In this document: one piece after another, positions 9,606-18,488 of the stretch
Numbering within the stretch: position 1 is the stretch's first letter
Layout of the letters: each line of letters begins with the position of its first letter
Assembly: GCA_965212085.1 (NCBI GenBank)
Contig: OZ243042.1
Coordinates: 310,001 to 374,000, forward strand
Direction of reading: 5' to 3'
Origin: JAHRAW01 sp965212085
Lineage (GTDB): Bacteria; Pseudomonadota; Gammaproteobacteria; Arenicellales; Poriferihabitantaceae
DNA: 64,000 nt
Translations under genes and position numbers: made by a program
The notes under the pieces: generated by a model
What the model saw: the letters and a program-made list of their open reading frames with translations, nothing else
What the model was told of the DNA's origin: nothing
The model's database searches: none

Positions 9606-11564
9606 TTACAAATCCGGACCCAAATGCTTCATCCCTTCCGGTTCTTTCTCACCGACCGCGATCAGCGGCTGCCACTTGACCTTTTTCATATCCCACTCAC
9701 CGGTCTCGCGGTCGTACCTTGAGTTGACAAAACATTTCCAGTCCTCGTCGTTGATGTCGCGGTAGTCGGCGCGGTAGTAGTAGCCGGGGTAGCGGGATTC
9801 GCGGCGGAACTGGATGTGTTTCATATGCGCTTCGGCGGCGATTATGCGGTGGTAGTTTTCCCAGGCGCGGAGGAGTTCGTGGAGGTCTTTGGCGCGCATT
9901 TTGAGGGAGTCTTCTTTTAGCATTTTCATTTTGCGTTCGGCGACTTCGAGCATCGCTTCGTTGGTCTGGTAAAAAGTTGAGGTTCCCGCCACATACTCAT
10001 CCATGAGTTTCTGCAGGCGGAACTGCAGCATCTTCGGGGTGATGTAGTGGGGGTTTATGTCTATGGCGGTGGTGTAGTCTTTGTGCTCCAGGAAGGTGCG
10101 CACCGGGCGGTAGATTTCTTCCACCAGATCTTCGGTGGCGTGCGACAGTTCCGGCTTGAAGTCGGGGTTGTCGAGGCAGTACTTGACCATGCTCTTGGCG
10201 CAGATGCGGCCTTCGGTGAAGGAGCCGGATGAGAATTTGTGGCCGGAGGCGCCGACTCCGTCGCCGGCGGTGAACAGGCCGTTGACCGTGGTCATGCGGT
10301 TGTAGCCCCAGTGGTAGTGGTCGGGCACGCCGGGCAGGTCTTCGGGGCCGGAACACCACAAACCGGCGCAGCCGGCGTGGGAGCCGAGCAGGTAGGGTTC
10401 GGTGGGCATCAACTCGGACATCTGCTTGTCGGGTTCAATGTTCTCGCCGGCCCATACGCCGCACTGGCCGATGGTCATGTCGAGAAAATCTTCCCAGGCT
10501 TCGGCTTCCAGGTGTTTGATTTCTTTCGGGGTCATGGTCTCGGCGAGTTTCGCCATGGCGGTCGGCGTGTCCATAAAAATCGGGCCGCGCCCTTCCTTCA
10601 TTTCGATCATCATCAGGTGGTTTCGCAGGCAGGTGCCCATGGCGAAGCCGACTGCGTAGCGGTCGTAGCCGTTGTCCTTGAGGAGTTCGTAGTTTTTCTC
10701 CTGGTAGTCCTCGCCCATGGCGTTCATGGCCTTGGCCTTGAACAACAGGAACCACGCCCCCACCGGGCCGTAGCCGTCCTTGAAGCGCGCCGGCACGAAG
10801 CGGTTTTCCATGAGCGTAAGTTCGGCGCCACATTCGGCGGCCATGGCGTAGGTGGAGCCGGCGTTCCACACCGGGTACCACGCCCGCCCGCTGCCCTCGC
10901 CCACCGAGCGCGGCCTGAATACGTTGACCGCGCCGCCGCAGGCCAGCAGGCAGGTTTTGAACTTGTAGATGTATATTTTGTTGTCGCGCACCGAAAAGCC
11001 GGCGGCGCCGGACACGCGCTCGGGGTCGTTTTTGTCGGTGAGCAGGCGCACGATGAAAATGCGTTCGCGGATGTTTTCCACGCCCAGGGATTTTTTGGCG
11101 GCTTCGGCGACGATCCACTTGTAGGACTCGCCGTTGATCATGATCTGCCAGCGTCCCGAGCGCACCGGCTTGCCGCCGTCTCGCAGTTTTTTGCCTTCGT
11201 CTCCTTTCTGTTTCCAGATCGGCAGGCCCCAGTCTTCAAAGTTGTGCACCGAGTCGTCCACGTGCCGCCCGGTGTCGTACACCAGATCTTCGCGGGTGAT
11301 TCCCATGAGGTCGCCGCGCACGTAGCGCACATAGTCCGCCGGGTCGTTCTCGCCCATGTAGGTATTGATGGCCGACAGGCCCTGGGCGACCGCGCCGGAG
11401 CGGTCCATGGCCGCCTTGTCCACGAGTTTGATGTTGAGGCCGGTGCCTTCGGCCCACTTCATAATCTCAAAGGCGGCGCCGCAGCACGCCATACCGCCGC
11501 CGATGAGGAGGATGTCGCATTCTTCTTCTACGACTTCGGGGGTTTCGAAATTGTATTCAGCCAT
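9606..11564 (-). CDS. aprA: Adenylylsulfate (APS) reductase alpha subunit AprA
   Basis: A 652-residue FAD subunit of dissimilatory APS reductase. The enzyme interconverts sulfite plus AMP with APS in the cytoplasm. The N-terminal FAD-binding motif is DILLIGGGMACCGAAFEIM (about residues 18-36). Length and conserved blocks, for example GRWQIMINGESYKWIVAEAA, match AprA rather than succinate dehydrogenase relatives. It follows aprB with a 39-bp gap. In an aerobic-looking gammaproteobacterium the pair most likely oxidises sulfite to APS. Sulfate reduction is less likely but cannot be excluded from the pair alone. An SD-like GGAAGAAC lies just before the ATG. Confidence 0.96.
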   Translation of the reverse strand: MAEYNFETPEVVEEECDILLIGGGMACCGAAFEIMKWAEGTGLNIKLVDKAAMDRSGAVAQGLSAINTYMGENDPADYVRYVRGDLMGITREDLVYDTGRHVDDSVHNFEDWGLPIWKQKGDEGKKLRDGGKPVRSGRWQIMINGESYKWIVAEAAKKSLGVENIRERIFIVRLLTDKNDPERVSGAAGFSVRDNKIYIYKFKTCLLACGGAVNVFRPRSVGEGSGRAWYPVWNAGSTYAMAAECGAELTLMENRFVPARFKDGYGPVGAWFLLFKAKAMNAMGEDYQEKNYELLKDNGYDRYAVGFAMGTCLRNHLMMIEMKEGRGPIFMDTPTAMAKLAETMTPKEIKHLEAEAWEDFLDMTIGQCGVWAGENIEPDKQMSELMPTEPYLLGSHAGCAGLWCSGPEDLPGVPDHYHWGYNRMTTVNGLFTAGDGVGASGHKFSSGSFTEGRICAKSMVKYCLDNPDFKPELSHATEDLVEEIYRPVRTFLEHKDYTTAIDINPHYITPKMLQFRLQKLMDEYVAGTSTFYQTNEAMLEVAERKMKMLKEDSLKMRAKDLHELLRAWENYHRIIAAEAHMKHIQFRRESRYPGYYYRADYRDINDEDWKCFVNSRYDRETGEWDMKKVKWQPLIAVGEKEPEGMKHLGPDL

Positions 11565-11603
11565 AATTTAGTTCTTCCGAAATAATTTTGTATAAATGCA
11601 TCA

Positions 11604-12068
11604 TCAACTACTCATAAACTGACTCATATCACAACTATGCGTCATGGCGGTGAACAGGTTGGCGTGGTTGCCGAGGTCGGCGGCGTTCGCTTCGGGCTTG
11701 TCGCCGAACGGGTCAATGGAGCCTTCCGGGGTGGTGCGGATGGGAAACTTGAAGCGCTTCACGTTGCCGTTGCGGAACTTGATGGTCCACATGATGGACT
11801 CGGTGCCGCGCAGCGGCTGAACCTGCGCGCCGAGGGGCACGACGTCGGCGTAGTGGCGGCATTCAATGGCCTGCTGGGGGCAGATTTTGACGCAGGAATA
11901 ACATTCCCAGCACTGCTCCGGCTCCTGGTTCCAGGCCTTCATTGCGTGGCCGGTTTCCGAGCCGTCCTTGTCGAGTTTCATCAGGTCGTGGGGGCAGATG
12001 TACACGCAGGCGGTTTTGTCCTGGCCTTTGCAGCCATCGCATTTGTCGGTACGCACGTAAGTTGGCAT
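11604..12068 (-). CDS. aprB: APS reductase beta subunit AprB
   Basis: A 154-residue iron-sulfur subunit that passes electrons to or from AprA. Two 4Fe-4S cluster motifs are visible: CDGC...CVYICP near residues 10-27 and CWECYSCVKICPQQAIEC in the middle. The C-terminal tail wraps the alpha subunit in known structures. A good SD (GGGAG) lies 7 nt before the ATG. The order aprB-aprA is the usual one. Neither an aprM membrane anchor nor qmo/hdr electron-transfer genes are adjacent, so the electron partner must lie elsewhere. Confidence 0.95.
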   Translation of the reverse strand: MPTYVRTDKCDGCKGQDKTACVYICPHDLMKLDKDGSETGHAMKAWNQEPEQCWECYSCVKICPQQAIECRHYADVVPLGAQVQPLRGTESIMWTIKFRNGNVKRFKFPIRTTPEGSIDPFGDKPEANAADLGNHANLFTAMTHSCDMSQFMSS

Positions 12069-12195
12069 TTGTCGTCTCCCGGGGTGTCCGGTTGGTTGGA
12101 TTAGGGGGCAATGTACCGACCCTCGCCGGGGGAAGCCAATTAGATTTGCGTAGTGGGGTATAAAGGGGGTTTATTTAAGGGTGGGGGTGGATTGG

Positions 12196-12262
12196 GATTT
12201 TGTGCGCGTGACGCGCATTGCGGGGGGGAGACCCCCCGCGCCCCCCTGTGCGGCGCGGGAAG
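12196..12262. repeat. Partial D-module repeat in the aprB-aceA gap
   Basis: A truncated copy of the D module, with the GCGCGTGACGCGC motif, a G-run/C-run hairpin and GTGCGGCGCGGGA. The rest of the divergent gap 12069-12344 holds AT-rich sequence around 12283-12308 (ATAAAATATAGTAAAAT) that could serve as the aceA promoter. A possible -35 TGGACA is at 12272, but the spacing is poor. Confidence 0.7.
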
Positions 12263-12344
12263 GGTTTGGAGTGGACACGCAACGCAATACATAAAATATA
12301 GTAAAATCCCGCCCCCTACCCACCAACCCGACCCGACCCGACCG

Positions 12345-13649
12345 ATGACACGCCAGGAACAAATCGCCGCATTGCAAAAGGAGTGGCGCGAAAGCCCGCG
12401 CTGGAAAGACACCACGCGGGGGTATTCCGCCGAGGACGTGGTGCGGTTGCGCGGCTCCGTGCAGCCGGAGTTCACTTACGCCCGCCGGGGCGCGATAAAA
12501 CTCTGGGCGCTGATACACGGCGCCGCCAACAAGGGCTACGTCAACTGCCTCGGCGCGCTGACCGCCGGGCAGGCGGTGCAGCAGGCCAAGGCCGGCATCG
12601 AGGCGATTTACCTGTCGGGGTGGCAGGTGGCGGCGGACAACAACAGTTCCGAGGCCATGTACCCGGACCAGTCATTGTACGCCTACGATTCGGTGCCCAC
12701 GGTGGTGCGGCGCATCAACAACTCGTTCGCGCGCGCCGATCAGATACAGTGGCAGCGGGGCATCGCCGAGGGCGACCCCGGCTACGTGGATTATTTCCTG
12801 CCCATCGTCGCCGACGCCGAAGCCGGGTTTGGCGGCGTCCTGAACGCCTTTGAGTTATCCAAAAACATGATCGCCGCGGGCGCCGCCGGGGTGCATTTTG
12901 AAGATCAACTGGCGGCGGTGAAAAAATGCGGACACATGGGCGGCAAGGTGCTGGTGCCCACCGAAGAAGCGGTGCAGAAACTCATCGCCGCACGGCTGGC
13001 GGCGGACGTGCTGGGGGCGCCGACCCTGATCCTGGCGCGCACCGACGCCGAGGCGGCCAACCTGCTGACCTCGGATATTGACCGGCGCGACCGGCCGTTC
13101 CTGACCGGCGAGCGCACCGGCGAAGGCTTTTTCCGGGTCAGGAACGGGCTTGAGCAGGCGGTCTCGCGGGGGGTGGCCTACGCGCCTTACGCCGATATGG
13201 TTTGGTGCGAGACCGGCACCCCGGACCTCGGCTTTGCGCGGGAGTTCGCCCAGGCGGTGCAGGCCGCGCATCCGGGGCGGCTGCTGGCGTATAACTGTTC
13301 GCCGTCTTTCAACTGGAAGAAAAATCTTGACGACAAGGCCATCGCTTCGTTTCAGGATGAGATCGCGGCCCTGGGGTACGCGTATCAGTTCATCACCCTC
13401 GCCGGTATTCATAACATGTGGTACAACATGTACGACCTCGCCCACGACTACGCACGCGGCGAGGGGATGCGGCACTACGTGGAGAAGGTGCAGGAGCCGG
13501 AGTTTGCGGCCGCCGGCCGGGGCTACACTTTTGTCGCCCACCAGCAGGAAGTCGGGGCCGGGTATTTTGATGACGTGACCACCACGATTCAGGGCGGGGC
13601 GTCTTCGGTTACCGCGCTCGCGGGGTCCACCGAGGAGGAGCAGTTTTAG
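12345..13649 (+). CDS. aceA: Isocitrate lyase
   Basis: A 434-residue enzyme of the glyoxylate shunt that cleaves isocitrate to glyoxylate and succinate. It has the catalytic KKCGHM motif with the active-site Cys (about residue 190), the isocitrate-binding SGWQVAAD block near residue 90, and NCSPSFNWKK in the C-terminal half. The ATG at 12345 gives the same length as the E. coli enzyme. The frame is open upstream, but that part is repeat DNA. aceK follows 10 bp downstream. No malate synthase gene is in the window. Confidence 0.96.
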   Translation: MTRQEQIAALQKEWRESPRWKDTTRGYSAEDVVRLRGSVQPEFTYARRGAIKLWALIHGAANKGYVNCLGALTAGQAVQQAKAGIEAIYLSGWQVAADNNSSEAMYPDQSLYAYDSVPTVVRRINNSFARADQIQWQRGIAEGDPGYVDYFLPIVADAEAGFGGVLNAFELSKNMIAAGAAGVHFEDQLAAVKKCGHMGGKVLVPTEEAVQKLIAARLAADVLGAPTLILARTDAEAANLLTSDIDRRDRPFLTGERTGEGFFRVRNGLEQAVSRGVAYAPYADMVWCETGTPDLGFAREFAQAVQAAHPGRLLAYNCSPSFNWKKNLDDKAIASFQDEIAALGYAYQFITLAGIHNMWYNMYDLAHDYARGEGMRHYVEKVQEPEFAAAGRGYTFVAHQQEVGAGYFDDVTTTIQGGASSVTALAGSTEEEQF

Positions 13650-13659
13650 GTTTTCACGG

Positions 13660-15411
13660 ATGAGCGCCGACCTCGTCAAGCAAATCGCCGGCACCATACT
13701 GGAAGGGTTCAACCGCCACTTCTCGTTGTTCCAGGAAATCACCGCCGCCGCCCAGGCGCGCTTTGAGGCCGCCGACTGGGAGGGCGAAATCGCGGCGCGC
13801 AAGGAGCGGATTTACTACTACGACCTGCGCGTCAGCGAGGCCATCGCCGACTTGAACGCGCGCTTTGACCTCGACAAACTCGACAAGAAACTCTGGCAGG
13901 ACATCAAGCGCTGGTACATGTGGCTTTTGTACGAGCACAAGCAGCCGGAACTGGCGGAGAGTTTTTACAACTCGGTGTTCTGCCGGCTGTTCGACCGCAG
14001 TTACTTCAACAACCACCACATCTTCGTCAAGCCGGGCAGCGCCATTGATTATCTGGATATGGACGACCCGGTGTACCGGGGCTACTACCCGGATCCGGCC
14101 CCGGACGGCGCCGGAATCCGCGCCACCTTCCGCGAGATTTTGCAGGGCTTCGGCCTGACCCGGCCCTGGGAAAACCTTGAGCGCGACCTCGATCTGGTGG
14201 CCGGGAATTTCGCGGCGGCGTTGCAACCGGACGCGGCCCCGGCGCCCCACCGGCAGCTGCACGTGGTGTCGTCTTTGTTCTTTCGCAACAAGGCCGCCTA
14301 CGTAGTCGGGCGCGCGCTGGTCGGGGTCGACAGCCAGCCGTTCGTGATGCCGCTCCTGCTCAACGACGAACGCCGGTTGTACGTTGACACCATCCTCACC
14401 GAAGCCGACGACCTGGCGCTGATTTTCAGTTTCACGCGCGCCTACTTCATGGTCAACACCACGGTTCCGGCGGGCCTCGTGACCTTCCTGCAGTCCATAC
14501 TGCCGAGCAAAACCCGCGCCGACCTGTACACCAGCATCGGCTTTCAGAAGCAGGGCAAGACCCTTTTCTACCGCGAGTTTTTGCACCACCTCGAACATTC
14601 CACCGACCAGTTGATTACCGCGCCGGGCATCAAGGGCATGGTGATGAGCGTGTTCACGCTGCCTTCGTATCCGTACGTGTTCAAGGTCATCAAGGATCAC
14701 TTCGCGCCGCCCAAGAAAACCGACCGCGCCACGGTCAAGGAAAAATACCAGACCGTAAAAATGCACGACCGCGTGGGGCGCATGGCCGACACCCTGGAGT
14801 TTTCTCACGTGGCTTTTCCGGTGGAACGGTTTTCCGGCGAACTGCTCGAAGAGTTGCAAAAGGAAATTACCTCCAGCATCTACATCGAAGGCGGGTTCGT
14901 CATCATCCGCCACCTGTACATCGAACGCCGCATGGTGCCGTTCAACATTTTCCTCGAACACGCCGGCGAAGAAATGCTCGACCGAGGCGTCACCAGTTAC
15001 GGCAACGCCATCAAGGAGATGATCGCCGCCAACATTTTTCCGGGGGATATGCTGCTAAAAAACTTCGGCGTTACGCGGCAGAACCGCGTGGTGTTTTACG
15101 ATTACGATGAGATTTGCCGGATGAATGAAATCCGCATCCGCGCGCTGCCGGAAGCGCGCAGTACCGAGGAGGAGATGGCCGATGAGCCGTGGTTTCACGT
15201 CGGAGAGAGCGATTTTTTCCCGGAGCAGTTTGAGCATTTTGTGGTGAATCATCCGAAGTTTCGGGAGCGGTTTTTGGAACGGCACGGGGAGTTGCTGGAA
15301 CCCGATTACTGGAAGCAGGTGCAGAAAGATATTCTGAATAACAAGCGGTATGACGTTTTTCCGTATCAGCAGCATAAAAGATTTTCTAATAGACCCGACT
15401 ACGCCGGATAG
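13660..15411 (+). CDS. aceK: Isocitrate dehydrogenase kinase/phosphatase AceK
   Basis: A 583-residue bifunctional enzyme that phosphorylates and dephosphorylates isocitrate dehydrogenase, directing carbon into the glyoxylate shunt. Length is close to E. coli AceK (578). The ATP-binding segment APGIKGMVMSVFTLPSYPY is recognisable near residue 325. The C-terminal half carries conserved blocks such as NMFPGDM-like NIFPGDMLLKNFGV and FYDYDEICRM. It is directly downstream of aceA, as in E. coli, and almost certainly co-transcribed. The stop runs straight into a repeat array. Confidence 0.96.
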   Translation: MSADLVKQIAGTILEGFNRHFSLFQEITAAAQARFEAADWEGEIAARKERIYYYDLRVSEAIADLNARFDLDKLDKKLWQDIKRWYMWLLYEHKQPELAESFYNSVFCRLFDRSYFNNHHIFVKPGSAIDYLDMDDPVYRGYYPDPAPDGAGIRATFREILQGFGLTRPWENLERDLDLVAGNFAAALQPDAAPAPHRQLHVVSSLFFRNKAAYVVGRALVGVDSQPFVMPLLLNDERRLYVDTILTEADDLALIFSFTRAYFMVNTTVPAGLVTFLQSILPSKTRADLYTSIGFQKQGKTLFYREFLHHLEHSTDQLITAPGIKGMVMSVFTLPSYPYVFKVIKDHFAPPKKTDRATVKEKYQTVKMHDRVGRMADTLEFSHVAFPVERFSGELLEELQKEITSSIYIEGGFVIIRHLYIERRMVPFNIFLEHAGEEMLDRGVTSYGNAIKEMIAANIFPGDMLLKNFGVTRQNRVVFYDYDEICRMNEIRIRALPEARSTEEEMADEPWFHVGESDFFPEQFEHFVVNHPKFRERFLERHGELLEPDYWKQVQKDILNNKRYDVFPYQQHKRFSNRPDYAG

Positions 15412-15901
15412 GGGCGCGAGGGCGCGGGGCGCAGAGCGCGGGGTGGGGTTGCGCGTGACGCGCATTTGCGGGGGTAGACCCCCCGCATGCCCCCCTTGCG
15501 GCGCGGGGAAACATCCTGTTTCCAGCGCCGCCGTGCGCGTCCCTGCGCACGCCGAAGTTAGCGGCTACGCCGCCGGTTGGACGGCCGCAGAGGTGTAAAG
15601 ACGGGCAAGGGGAACGATGAGGCTTGGTCGCTTTTTTTGCGCTTCCTTTGCCTTGCCTTACGCCTCTGCCGTCATTCCCGAACGATAGAAAAATAAGGAG
15701 CGTAGCGACTATATTTTTCATCGTATCGGGCATCCGCTTTTTCGGTCCGGCGCCAGCCGGCTGTCGCGCACAGGGATGTGCGCAGCGGCGCTGAAAACAG
15801 GATGTTTTCCCGCGCCGCACAGGGGGGCGTGGGGGGTCTCCCCCCCACAATGCGCGTCACGCGCAACCCGCCCCGCGCCTCGCGCCGCGGATCAGGAAGG
15901 T
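15412..15901. repeat. Palindromic repeat array between aceK and dksA
   Basis: No gene is seen. An E module in inverse orientation to the left-edge copy occupies about 15430-15640. Hairpin A is at 15674-15732 and an inverted D module at about 15743-15870. The array sits between convergent genes and is flanked by inverted D/E ends, so it could fold into one very large cruciform or RNA structure. Confidence 0.85.
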
Positions 15902-16336
15902 TCAGGAAAGCTGCTTCTCGCGGATTTCGTCGAGGGTTTTGCAGTCTATGCACAACACCGCGGTGGGCCGCGCTTCGATCCGCTTGAGGCCGATTTCCTC
16001 GCCGCAGTTTTCGCAGTAGCCGAAATAGCCGGAGTCGAGGTGGTTGATGGACTCGTCTATTTTCTTGATTAACTTGCGGTCGCGGTCGCGGCCCCGCAAC
16101 TCCAGCGCCATGTCGGTTTCCTGGCTGGCGCGGTCGGTGGGGTCGGGATGGTTGGCGGTTTCATCCTGCATGTGAACGACGGTTTTGGTGGTGTCGCTGC
16201 TGAGCTCGGCGCGCCACGCGGTCAGTATCGCCCGGAAGTGCCGGAGCTGGGGCTTGCCCATGTAGGTTTCGCCCTTTTTGCTTTTGTAGGGCTTGATTCC
16301 GTGAATCAACAGATCGGGTTTTCGCCGGGTGGCCAT
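15902..16336 (-). CDS. dksA: RNA polymerase-binding transcription factor DksA
   Basis: A 144-residue DksA that binds the RNAP secondary channel and, with ppGpp, represses rRNA promoters. The N-terminal coiled coil carries Asp residues at its tip (QETDMALELRGRDRDRKLI), followed by a C4 zinc finger CENC...CIDC near residues 110-135. The E. coli protein is 151 residues. A clear sigma70-type promoter lies about 50 bp upstream (listed separately). It is monocistronic here. Confidence 0.95.
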   Translation of the reverse strand: MATRRKPDLLIHGIKPYKSKKGETYMGKPQLRHFRAILTAWRAELSSDTTKTVVHMQDETANHPDPTDRASQETDMALELRGRDRDRKLIKKIDESINHLDSGYFGYCENCGEEIGLKRIEARPTAVLCIDCKTLDEIREKQLS

Positions 16337-16385
16337 GGTCGGGGGGTACTCAAAGGTCGGATGACGGGTTCACAAAAGGGGCGGT

Positions 16386-16414
16386 TTTATACCAAAATGC
16401 GCGGCGCAAGGCAA
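16386..16414 (-). promoter_or_regulatory. Sigma70 promoter of dksA
   Basis: On the minus strand, TTGCCT (16414-16409) and TATAAA (16391-16386) are separated by exactly 17 bp. The -10 lies 50 bp upstream of the dksA ATG. Confidence 0.6.
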
Positions 16415-16539
16415 TGAAATTATGGCGCCGGGTGGCCGGGATTTGAAGAGGGGCTTGGGAAGGCATTTACCACCATATCGCCGCGTATCAAGGAATTATA
16501 GCGGCTTTGCGGTTTTAACGGGCCGCGCATCACGGCAAG

Positions 16540-17310
16540 TCATTCAATCCGCGCCCGGCGGCGGCGCGCTTCGGTGGGACTCATGCTCAAAGGCCGGTAA
16601 ATCTCCACCCGGTCGCGGTCCGCCAGCGGCCAGTCCGGTGGCCGCACGACGCCGAAAACCCCCACCGGCGTCCGCGCCGGATCCGGATCAATTTCGGGGA
16701 AGCGCTTGGGGATGGAGGAGGCGCGAATGGCCTGTTCGATGGTGACCGGCGCGTCCGATGGGTTGAATTGCAACTGCTCCACTACCTGCCGTTCGGGCAG
16801 CGCGTACACCACTTCAACGCGGATCGGGGCCGGGGCCGGAACCGGAACCGGAATCGCGCCCGGCTGCGGCGGTTGATGGATTTCCCCGGCGCGCCGCACG
16901 AAGGACTCGACCATGGAATCGGCGATGTGCTTGAACACCGGCCCCACCACCCGGCCCGCCGTGGCGTTGGAAAAACCGAAGCGCAAGTCCAGCGAAATCC
17001 GGCACGCGCACGGCCGCAGCGGCTTGAATGCCCAGGCCCCGGACAACTCGCTGAACGGGCCGTCCAGCAGCGTCATGGTGATCCGCTCAAAAGGCTCAAG
17101 AAGATTGCGGGTGGTGAACGATTGGCCGACGCCCCGGAACGCGATCCGCACCCGCGCGGTCATCTCCCGGCCATCGCGCTCGAGCACCTCGGAGCCGCCG
17201 CACCACGGCAGGAACTGTGAATAGGCGTCAATATCATTGACCAGCGAATACATATCCTCGGCGCTGTGCGTAACCAGCGCGGAACGCGCGACGGTGTACA
17301 TGGTTCCCAT
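16540..17310 (-). CDS. Fused RatA (START/Coq10-like) and RnfH (RatB) protein
   Basis: One 256-residue frame joins two proteins that are normally separate neighbours. Residues 1-145 match RatA/SRPBCC coenzyme-Q-binding proteins (MYTVARSALV at the start, YSQFLPWCGGSEVL, then FGFSNATAGRVVGPVF). Residues 164-256 match the RnfH/UPF0125 family (VEVVYALPERQ, FPEIDPD, VGVFG, DRVEIYRPL, then RRRRA). The linker 146-163 contains PVPVPAPAPI, encoded by a hexanucleotide repeat at 16822-16857. It is divergent from smpB, as ratAB is in E. coli. RatA was reported to affect 70S assembly in E. coli and its homologues bind ubiquinone; a role for RnfH is not settled. An alternative start is the Met at residue 4. 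Confidence 0.9.
   Translation of the reverse strand: MGTMYTVARSALVTHSAEDMYSLVNDIDAYSQFLPWCGGSEVLERDGREMTARVRIAFRGVGQSFTTRNLLEPFERITMTLLDGPFSELSGAWAFKPLRPCACRISLDLRFGFSNATAGRVVGPVFKHIADSMVESFVRRAGEIHQPPQPGAIPVPVPAPAPIRVEVVYALPERQVVEQLQFNPSDAPVTIEQAIRASSIPKRFPEIDPDPARTPVGVFGVVRPPDWPLADRDRVEIYRPLSMSPTEARRRRARIE
16822..16857. repeat. Hexanucleotide repeat forming the RatA-RnfH linker
   Basis: Two GGGGCC units, then GGAACC, GGAACC and GGAATC. It codes on the minus strand for alternating Pro with Val or Ala exactly at the domain boundary. Confidence 0.8.
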
Positions 17311-17404
17311 TCCCGCTCCCGTTTGGCTTTTCGGAAAAATAAAATCGTGGCTCCATTATAATGCGGGCTTGTTCCATTTGACCGAAAAGCCTCAAACCGA
17401 AACC

Positions 17405-17887
17405 ATGGCCGCCAAGAAAAAAACCAACCCGAACACCATCGCCCTCAACCGCAAAGCGCGGTTTGATTATTTCATCGAGCAGGAGTTCGAGGCCGGCGTC
17501 GAGCTGCAGGGCTGGGAAGTCAAAAGCCTGCGCGAGGGCCGCGCCCAGTTGAAAGAAAGTTACGTGACCATACTCCACGGCGAACTTTTTTTGATCGGCG
17601 CGCACTTCGCGCCCCTGGGCACGGCCTCAACCCACGTCAACCCGGACCCGGTGCGCAGCCGCAAGCTGCTGCTGCATAAAAAGGAAATCGGCGGTTTGAT
17701 CGGGTCCAGTGAGCGGGCGGGATATACCATTGTGCCGCTCAGCCTGTACTGGAAAGGCGGGCGGGTGAAAGCCAAAATCGGGCTTGCCAAGGGGAAGAAG
17801 CAGTACGACAAGCGGCAGACCATCAAGGAACGGGAATGGGAGCGGGACAAGCAGCGGGTGCTCAAAACGGGCTCCTCACGGGGTTGA
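17405..17887 (+). CDS. smpB: SsrA-binding protein SmpB
   Basis: A 160-residue RNA-binding partner of tmRNA in trans-translation. The start MAAKKKTNPNTIALNRKA and the core blocks GVELQGWEVKSLREG and KLLLHKKEI are typical. The basic C-terminal tail (KREWERDK-like) is present. The ATG at 17405 is chosen because it gives the family length; the in-frame extension upstream runs antisense to ratA. A TATAAT hexamer at 17357-17362 is a plausible -10 element, but no good -35 is seen. The tmRNA gene follows 38 bp downstream and its -35 overlaps the smpB stop codon. Confidence 0.96.
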   Translation: MAAKKKTNPNTIALNRKARFDYFIEQEFEAGVELQGWEVKSLREGRAQLKESYVTILHGELFLIGAHFAPLGTASTHVNPDPVRSRKLLLHKKEIGGLIGSSERAGYTIVPLSLYWKGGRVKAKIGLAKGKKQYDKRQTIKEREWERDKQRVLKTGSSRG

Positions 17888-17912
17888 TGCGCGGCGCATA
17901 TTCTGGTATAGT
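17884..17912 (+). promoter_or_regulatory. Promoter of ssrA
   Basis: TTGATG (17884-17889) and TATAGT (17907-17912) with a 17-bp spacer, 14 bp before the mature tmRNA 5' end. The -35 box overlaps the TGA stop of smpB. Confidence 0.7.
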
Positions 17913-17925
17913 ACGCGCTTTCCAT

Positions 17926-18281
17926 GGGGGTGACTGGCTTCGACGTCGGTCACGAAGCCATCGGAGCATGCCGAGGGGCAGTTCACCTCGTTAATCCATC
18001 TGCAACACAATAGTTGCCAACGACGACAACTACGCGCTAGCCGCCTAAGCCGGTTAGCCCTTTGACCTGGCTCGCCTTTAGGCCGGGATTGCAAAGGTCA
18101 TCTTATAAAGGCTCGCGCGCCAGGCCGGTCCGTTGCCTGGCAGTTAAAACCAATCGGACTCGCCGGTGTGCGCGCTAGTCTGCCTGCTTGCACACCGGTT
18201 AACTCAAAGGCGGACTAAGCATGTAGCAGCCGGTGTGTGTAGGATCTGCGGACGCGGGTTCGATTCCCGCCACCTCCACCA
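17926..18281 (+). ncRNA. ssrA: Transfer-messenger RNA (tmRNA)
   Basis: About 356 nt. The 5' end GGGGGTG pairs with CACCTCC at 18271-18277, followed by ACCA. This gives a 7-bp acceptor stem with a G-U wobble at the third pair, the alanine identity element. A T-arm with GGTTCGATTCCC precedes it. The tag reading frame is 18016-18048 and encodes ANDDNYALAA followed by TAA, one residue different from the E. coli tag (ANDENYALAA). CCA is encoded. Together with SmpB it rescues stalled ribosomes. Confidence 0.97.
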
Positions 18282-18290
18282 GATACACCA

Positions 18291-18330
18291 ATCCCCACTC
18301 CCCGTTGAGGGGGGGTGGGGATGTTTTTTT
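18291..18330 (+). terminator. Rho-independent terminator of ssrA
   Basis: ATCCCCACTCCCC pairs with GGGGGGTGGGGAT around a short GTTGA-containing loop, followed by a run of seven T. Confidence 0.85.
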
Positions 18331-18488
18331 ATGATGTTAGCGGCTATCGCCGCCGGTTTAATTCCTGGATTCCCGAATGCGATAAAAAAATATGGTCGCC
18401 GGCACTCCTTATTTTTCTATCCCTCGTGAATGACGAGTAGTTTTTCATTCTGTTTTTTGGTCCGGCGCAGCCGGGCTTTTTTTACAGG
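18331..18488. repeat. Degenerate hairpin A repeat
   Basis: A decayed copy of hairpin A is at 18369-18431, with mutations in the right arm (CCCTCGTGAAT instead of CGTTCGGGAAT). A short E-like remnant (TTAGCGGCTATCGCCGCCGG) lies just before it. Nothing else is recognised. Confidence 0.7.

Noticed and set aside
16540..17310. A RatA/RatB toxin-antitoxin system
   Set aside because: Despite the names, RatA belongs to the Coq10/START family and RnfH is not an established antitoxin. The fusion and housekeeping context do not look like a TA module.
17926..18281. A tRNA-Ala gene at the 3' CCA end
   Set aside because: The acceptor and T-arm belong to the tmRNA. There is no anticodon arm, and the tag frame is present.
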